Assembly (NCBI GenBank): GCA_947449835.1
Contig: CANFSZ010000006.1
Coordinates: forward strand, 17,666 to 81,665
DNA from: Opitutia bacterium
GTDB taxonomy: Bacteria; Verrucomicrobiota; Verrucomicrobiia; Opitutales; Opitutaceae
DNA: 64,000 nucleotides
Direction: 5' to 3'
Below, piece after piece: positions 61,494 to 64,000 of the stretch (position 1 is the first letter of the stretch; each line of letters starts with the position of its first letter). Under the pieces are notes generated by a model. That model worked only from the letters and a program-made list of their open reading frames with translations, had not been told where the DNA came from and did no database searches. A program made the translations under genes and the position numbers.

Positions 61494-62915
61494 TCAGGCG
61501 CGGACGAAGGGAAGATAACGCGGGCGGAGAATCTCAAAGCCCGCGTGAGGGATCGCGCGGAGGAGTTCGTTGGCCACGGCTTTGCCGGAAATAATCGCGG
61601 ACTCCATGCCGTAGTGATACACGCCATCGGTATAGTCACCGGCGAGCCAGATGCCAGCGAGGCCGGTCTGGTGTTGGCGCGGGACTTTGGACCAATAGCC
61701 GACGCGCGTGCCGCAATAGGTGTTTTTCAAGCGCAACACGGTCGAGTCGAAGGGGACTTGGCCTCGGCAACGCGGGAAGAAGCGCTCGAGGTCTTGGTAA
61801 ACTTGGGCCAAGATCTCGGTATCGCTGAGGTGCAACACATCCTCGGCGGCGTCGATCAGGACTTGGACGATGCTGCCCTGCGCCTTGAGCTTGGGCCAAT
61901 CTTTCCAATGAAAAGCTTTGTCGGCCACGGCGTCGAAGATGGGGCCGTGCTCGCGGTCACGGTGCGAGATGTATACATTCCCGTCGGTAAAGACCTGCGT
62001 GTCGTACCAGAGAGTGATGGTGATGATGGGCGTCTCTTTGAGGTGCGCGAGTGCGGCAAAGGGCGCCGTGTCCCGATGCTCGGCGGGCAAGAGCGCGGGC
62101 ACCGCATAGCCAGGCACGGCAAAGATGACGTGATCGGCTTCGTGCGTAACGCCAGCGGTCGTCGTGACGCGTGCGGAACCTGAGGTGGCGGGCGTGACGC
62201 TCTGGATGGCCGTCGCGGTGTGAATGTGTCCGCCGTGGCGCGTGATGAAATCCACGAGGGGATCGACGAGCGCATCGCCGAGCGGAGCGCCGAAGAACGT
62301 CGTATCGAAAAGTCCCATACTGCCGTACATCGTACGGAGGAACTTGATGAAAGAGGCCGCGCTGGCTTCTTCGGGGCGCAGGCCTTGGATGGTCACGGCT
62401 TCGAGCGCGAGCTGATGCCGGATGCCCGCGCTGAGCTTTTGCTCGATGAGAAACTGCGTGACGGAGAGGTGATCGAAAGATTCCGCCGTGCGATCATCCA
62501 TGCGCATGATGCGGAAAATAAAACCCGTGAGCAGAAGTCGTTCGCCGGGCGTGAGACCGGGGAAAGTCGCTAGACCACGCAGGGTTTTTAAGACGGATTT
62601 ACCCGCGAGGAGTGTGTCGATCTGGCCCGTCTGGCCGTTGCACACGTAGTAGTTGCCGTCGGTTTCTTTTAGCGGCAACGGATGACCGATGGCGGCGAAT
62701 AGCGCGTCTTTATTATGATACCACGGAAAATCGAGATGGATGCCGGTCTCGACGGGACGGCCCTTGGCATCGAGCCAAGACGCGCATTGGCCGCCGAGCA
62801 TGGGCGCGGCCTCAAAGATATGAACTTCGTACTGGTCGGGCGCCGCCAATAACAGGTGCGCAGCGGAGGAGAGCCCGGCCAAACCTCCGCCAACAATGGC
62901 GACGTTCGTTTTCAA
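61494..62915 (-). CDS. FAD-dependent oxidoreductase, phytoene/carotene desaturase type
   Basis: The 473-residue flavoprotein has an FAD-binding start 'VAIVGGGLAGLSSAAHLLLA' (5-24), 'VHIFEAAPMLGGQCASW' and 'GRPVETGIHLDFPWYHN' as in plant-type carotene desaturases and HpnE. 'AAASFIKFLRTMYG'-like and 'APLGDALVDPLVDFITRHGG' stretches follow, with C-terminal 'LAGIWLAGDYTDGVYHYGME' and 'SAIISGKAVANELL' as the second FAD contact. It probably dehydrogenates an isoprenoid (carotenoid or squalene-derived). No phytoene or squalene synthase is in the window. It lies 21 bp downstream of a small secreted protein gene. Confidence 0.85.
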   Translation of the reverse strand: MKTNVAIVGGGLAGLSSAAHLLLAAPDQYEVHIFEAAPMLGGQCASWLDAKGRPVETGIHLDFPWYHNKDALFAAIGHPLPLKETDGNYYVCNGQTGQIDTLLAGKSVLKTLRGLATFPGLTPGERLLLTGFIFRIMRMDDRTAESFDHLSVTQFLIEQKLSAGIRHQLALEAVTIQGLRPEEASAASFIKFLRTMYGSMGLFDTTFFGAPLGDALVDPLVDFITRHGGHIHTATAIQSVTPATSGSARVTTTAGVTHEADHVIFAVPGYAVPALLPAEHRDTAPFAALAHLKETPIITITLWYDTQVFTDGNVYISHRDREHGPIFDAVADKAFHWKDWPKLKAQGSIVQVLIDAAEDVLHLSDTEILAQVYQDLERFFPRCRGQVPFDSTVLRLKNTYCGTRVGYWSKVPRQHQTGLAGIWLAGDYTDGVYHYGMESAIISGKAVANELLRAIPHAGFEILRPRYLPFVRA

Positions 62916-62936
62916 GCGACGAATACGCGTCGCCGG

Positions 62937-63362
62937 TTAGCTACGGGAGACAGACCACTTGCCGGTGGCGGGCTCTTCAGCGGCAGTGCTCTCGTAGGTG
63001 CCAGCGATGTCGTTGCCCTTAAGGTTGCCCACAAGCTTGGTGGAAGCAAAAGTGCCTTGAATTTCCCAGGTGATCACGAGCTCGATTTTTTCGCCCTCGA
63101 CCTTGAGAGATTTAGTCTGCGCGCGGACATCGGTACCTTCGTAAACAAAGAGTACGTCCGCGCCGAGCTTGGCATCGGTGCCAGACTTGAAGTCCAGCTT
63201 GAGGACGCCACCGATATTATTTTGGCCCTGCCATTTGCCGGTGAAGGCGCCATTAAAAGCGGCCTTGGCAGCGGTAGGTTTGGCGGAGGTTTCAGCGGCG
63301 ATGACCGGGGAAACGACCGAGAAAGCGAGTGCGAGGAGGGCGACAAGGGGACGAAGTTTCAT
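62937..63362 (-). CDS. Small secreted protein of unknown function
   Basis: The 141-residue protein has a clear signal peptide ('VALLALAFSVVSPVIAA', cleavage near 22). The mature part is beta-rich: 'FNGAFTGKWQGQNNIGGVLK', 'KIELVITWEIQGTFASTKLV' and 'GNDIAGTYESTAAEEPATGK', ending 'WSVSRS'. Repeated 'G-x-W' and 'G-T-Y' strands suggest a small lipocalin-like barrel. It is upstream of the desaturase-type gene in the same direction, so possibly a lipid-binding partner. That link is an inference. Confidence 0.7.
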   Translation of the reverse strand: MKLRPLVALLALAFSVVSPVIAAETSAKPTAAKAAFNGAFTGKWQGQNNIGGVLKLDFKSGTDAKLGADVLFVYEGTDVRAQTKSLKVEGEKIELVITWEIQGTFASTKLVGNLKGNDIAGTYESTAAEEPATGKWSVSRS

Positions 63363-63548
63363 AGGAGAAAGAATCGGGGGCTAAAGATGTCTACGGTGCA
63401 GGATCAAAGTAGAGGCATGAACTAACGTCGCACAAGCCTAAGCGGCTACGAACACGGTTTCACGGCCGATGTCCAAACCGATCTTAGGTCCTGAGTGATG
63501 GCGCGACGGAGTTATAGGAAGAGAAAACAACCCGGTAAGACGGACACG

Positions 63549-63576
63549 AAAAGCCCCGTCCGGCGAAGGGCGGGGC
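63549..63576 (-). terminator. Weak terminator after the ribonucleotide reductase gene
   Basis: On the minus strand gccccg and cggggc (63571-63576 with 63553-63558) form a stem followed by four T (63549-63552). It is 15 bases past the stop. Confidence 0.6.
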
Positions 63577-63590
63577 CTGACAGGAAGGAT

Positions 63591-64000
63591 TTATTGGCAG
63601 GCTTCACATTCGCCGCCGTTGCGCATCGCTTCGATGCTGCAGGCGGTTTTCTCCGCGGCGGTGAACTCTTTCTTCTTGGCGGCCGGCGAGGCGGTAATCT
63701 CGCCGCTGTGGCTGCCGCCGGCGTCGCCGGAGTTTTGGCCGCCGTCTTGGCCTTCTTTGATCGCGCCGCGTACTTCCTTCTTCACGGAGATAGTAGCTTT
63801 CTCGATGTTGGAGGCGCCGAGGCTGCGGAGGTAGTAGGTGGTCTTGAGGCCTGCGTGCCACGCGTGGCGATACATGTGGCTGAGGGTCTTCAGGTCAGGC
63901 GTCTTGATCCACAGATTAACGCTTTGAGCTTGATCGATCCACTTCTGGCGCCGCGCGGCGGCGTCGACGATCCACTTGGCGTCGATGTCGAAAGCGGTGA
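63591..64000 (-). CDS. nrdA: Ribonucleoside-diphosphate reductase, alpha subunit (C-terminal part, 5' partial)
   Basis: The minus-strand frame is open to the window edge. The visible 135 or so residues are the end of a class I large subunit: 'RRQKWIDQAQSVNLWI', 'TLSHMYRHAWHAGLKTTYYL' and 'RSLGASNIEKATIS', as in NrdA. A Gly/Ser/Lys-rich linker and a C-terminal 'GECEACQ' follow, whose Cys pair should pass electrons from thioredoxin or glutaredoxin to the active site. The catalytic barrel is outside the window. Class I (oxygen-dependent) is suggested by the C-terminal pattern. Confidence 0.9.
   Translation of the reverse strand, partial: TAFDIDAKWIVDAAARRQKWIDQAQSVNLWIKTPDLKTLSHMYRHAWHAGLKTTYYLRSLGASNIEKATISVKKEVRGAIKEGQDGGQNSGDAGGSHSGEITASPAAKKKEFTAAEKTACSIEAMRNGGECEACQ

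Noticed and set aside
1..64000. CRISPR arrays, tRNA or rRNA genes, prophage or restriction systems
   Set aside because: No regularly spaced repeats, cloverleaf-like sequences, phage structural genes or defence proteins were recognised. Reading by eye could miss a tRNA; a covariance-model search would settle it.

Overview
The window is 64 kb of GC-rich bacterial chromosome. Gene content points to a free-living, polysaccharide-degrading member of the Verrucomicrobiota, most likely Opitutaceae. The pointers are a PEP-CTERM sorting signal, GH95 and GH28 glycosidases, DUF1080, DUF3826 and ThuA proteins, Tat-exported Gfo/Idh/MocA and TIM-barrel proteins, a large TonB-dependent receptor, and weak or absent Shine-Dalgarno sequences. 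The taxon is an inference; no rRNA or tRNA gene was seen.

Layout. 1-4.5 kb: C-terminal part of a YfhO-like membrane protein, a broken PEP-CTERM gene beside a degenerate IS630-type element, an aminotransferase and a LysM lipoprotein. 4.5-9 kb: arabinose-5-phosphate isomerase coupled to a Gfo/Idh/MocA oxidoreductase, class I fumarase, YjbQ. 9-13.8 kb: a compact minus-strand signalling operon (NtrC-type regulator, membrane histidine kinase, ECF sigma factor, membrane anti-sigma candidate) ending at a strong terminator. 14-20 kb: an adenylate-kinase-like protein and a MacA/ATPase/two-permease export system. 20-28 kb: polyphosphate-glucokinase-like and ROK kinases with an amine-oxidase-like flavoprotein, SlyD, and the conserved ybbP/ybbA-tesA arrangement. 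28-38 kb: GH95 alpha-fucosidase, rhomboid-like protein, EngB, a decayed patch (DUF1684 with an in-frame stop, luciferase-like fragment), DUF3826 and GH28. 38-48 kb: glycine-zipper lipoprotein, DUF3300, GNAT, metallophosphoesterase, DUF4337, an SPFH remnant, DUF1080, an SSS symporter and a beta-lactamase/NamZ fusion. 48-56 kb: ThuA plus Tat-exported Gfo/Idh/MocA, a xylose-isomerase homologue, a PAS-SpoIIE phosphatase divergent from a nitric oxide synthase oxygenase, and a second TIM-barrel protein. 56-64 kb: TonB-dependent receptor, a broken LuxR gene, a small basic HTH protein behind an AT-rich control region, cytochrome b561, a carotenoid-desaturase-like flavoprotein, and the C-terminus of ribonucleotide reductase.

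How it works together. The exported DUF1080 protein, ThuA, Gfo/Idh/MocA and TIM-barrel proteins, with the SSS symporter and TonB receptor, suggest a cell-envelope route for cleaving glycosides through 3-keto intermediates. The beta-lactamase/NamZ fusion suggests use of peptidoglycan fragments. The stand-alone nitric oxide synthase is the most unusual single gene. At least six genes are visibly decayed, several by one-base indels. Decay is the simpler reading where large deletions are also present, but sequencing error cannot be excluded for the single-base cases. No CRISPR array, prophage or defence island was recognised.
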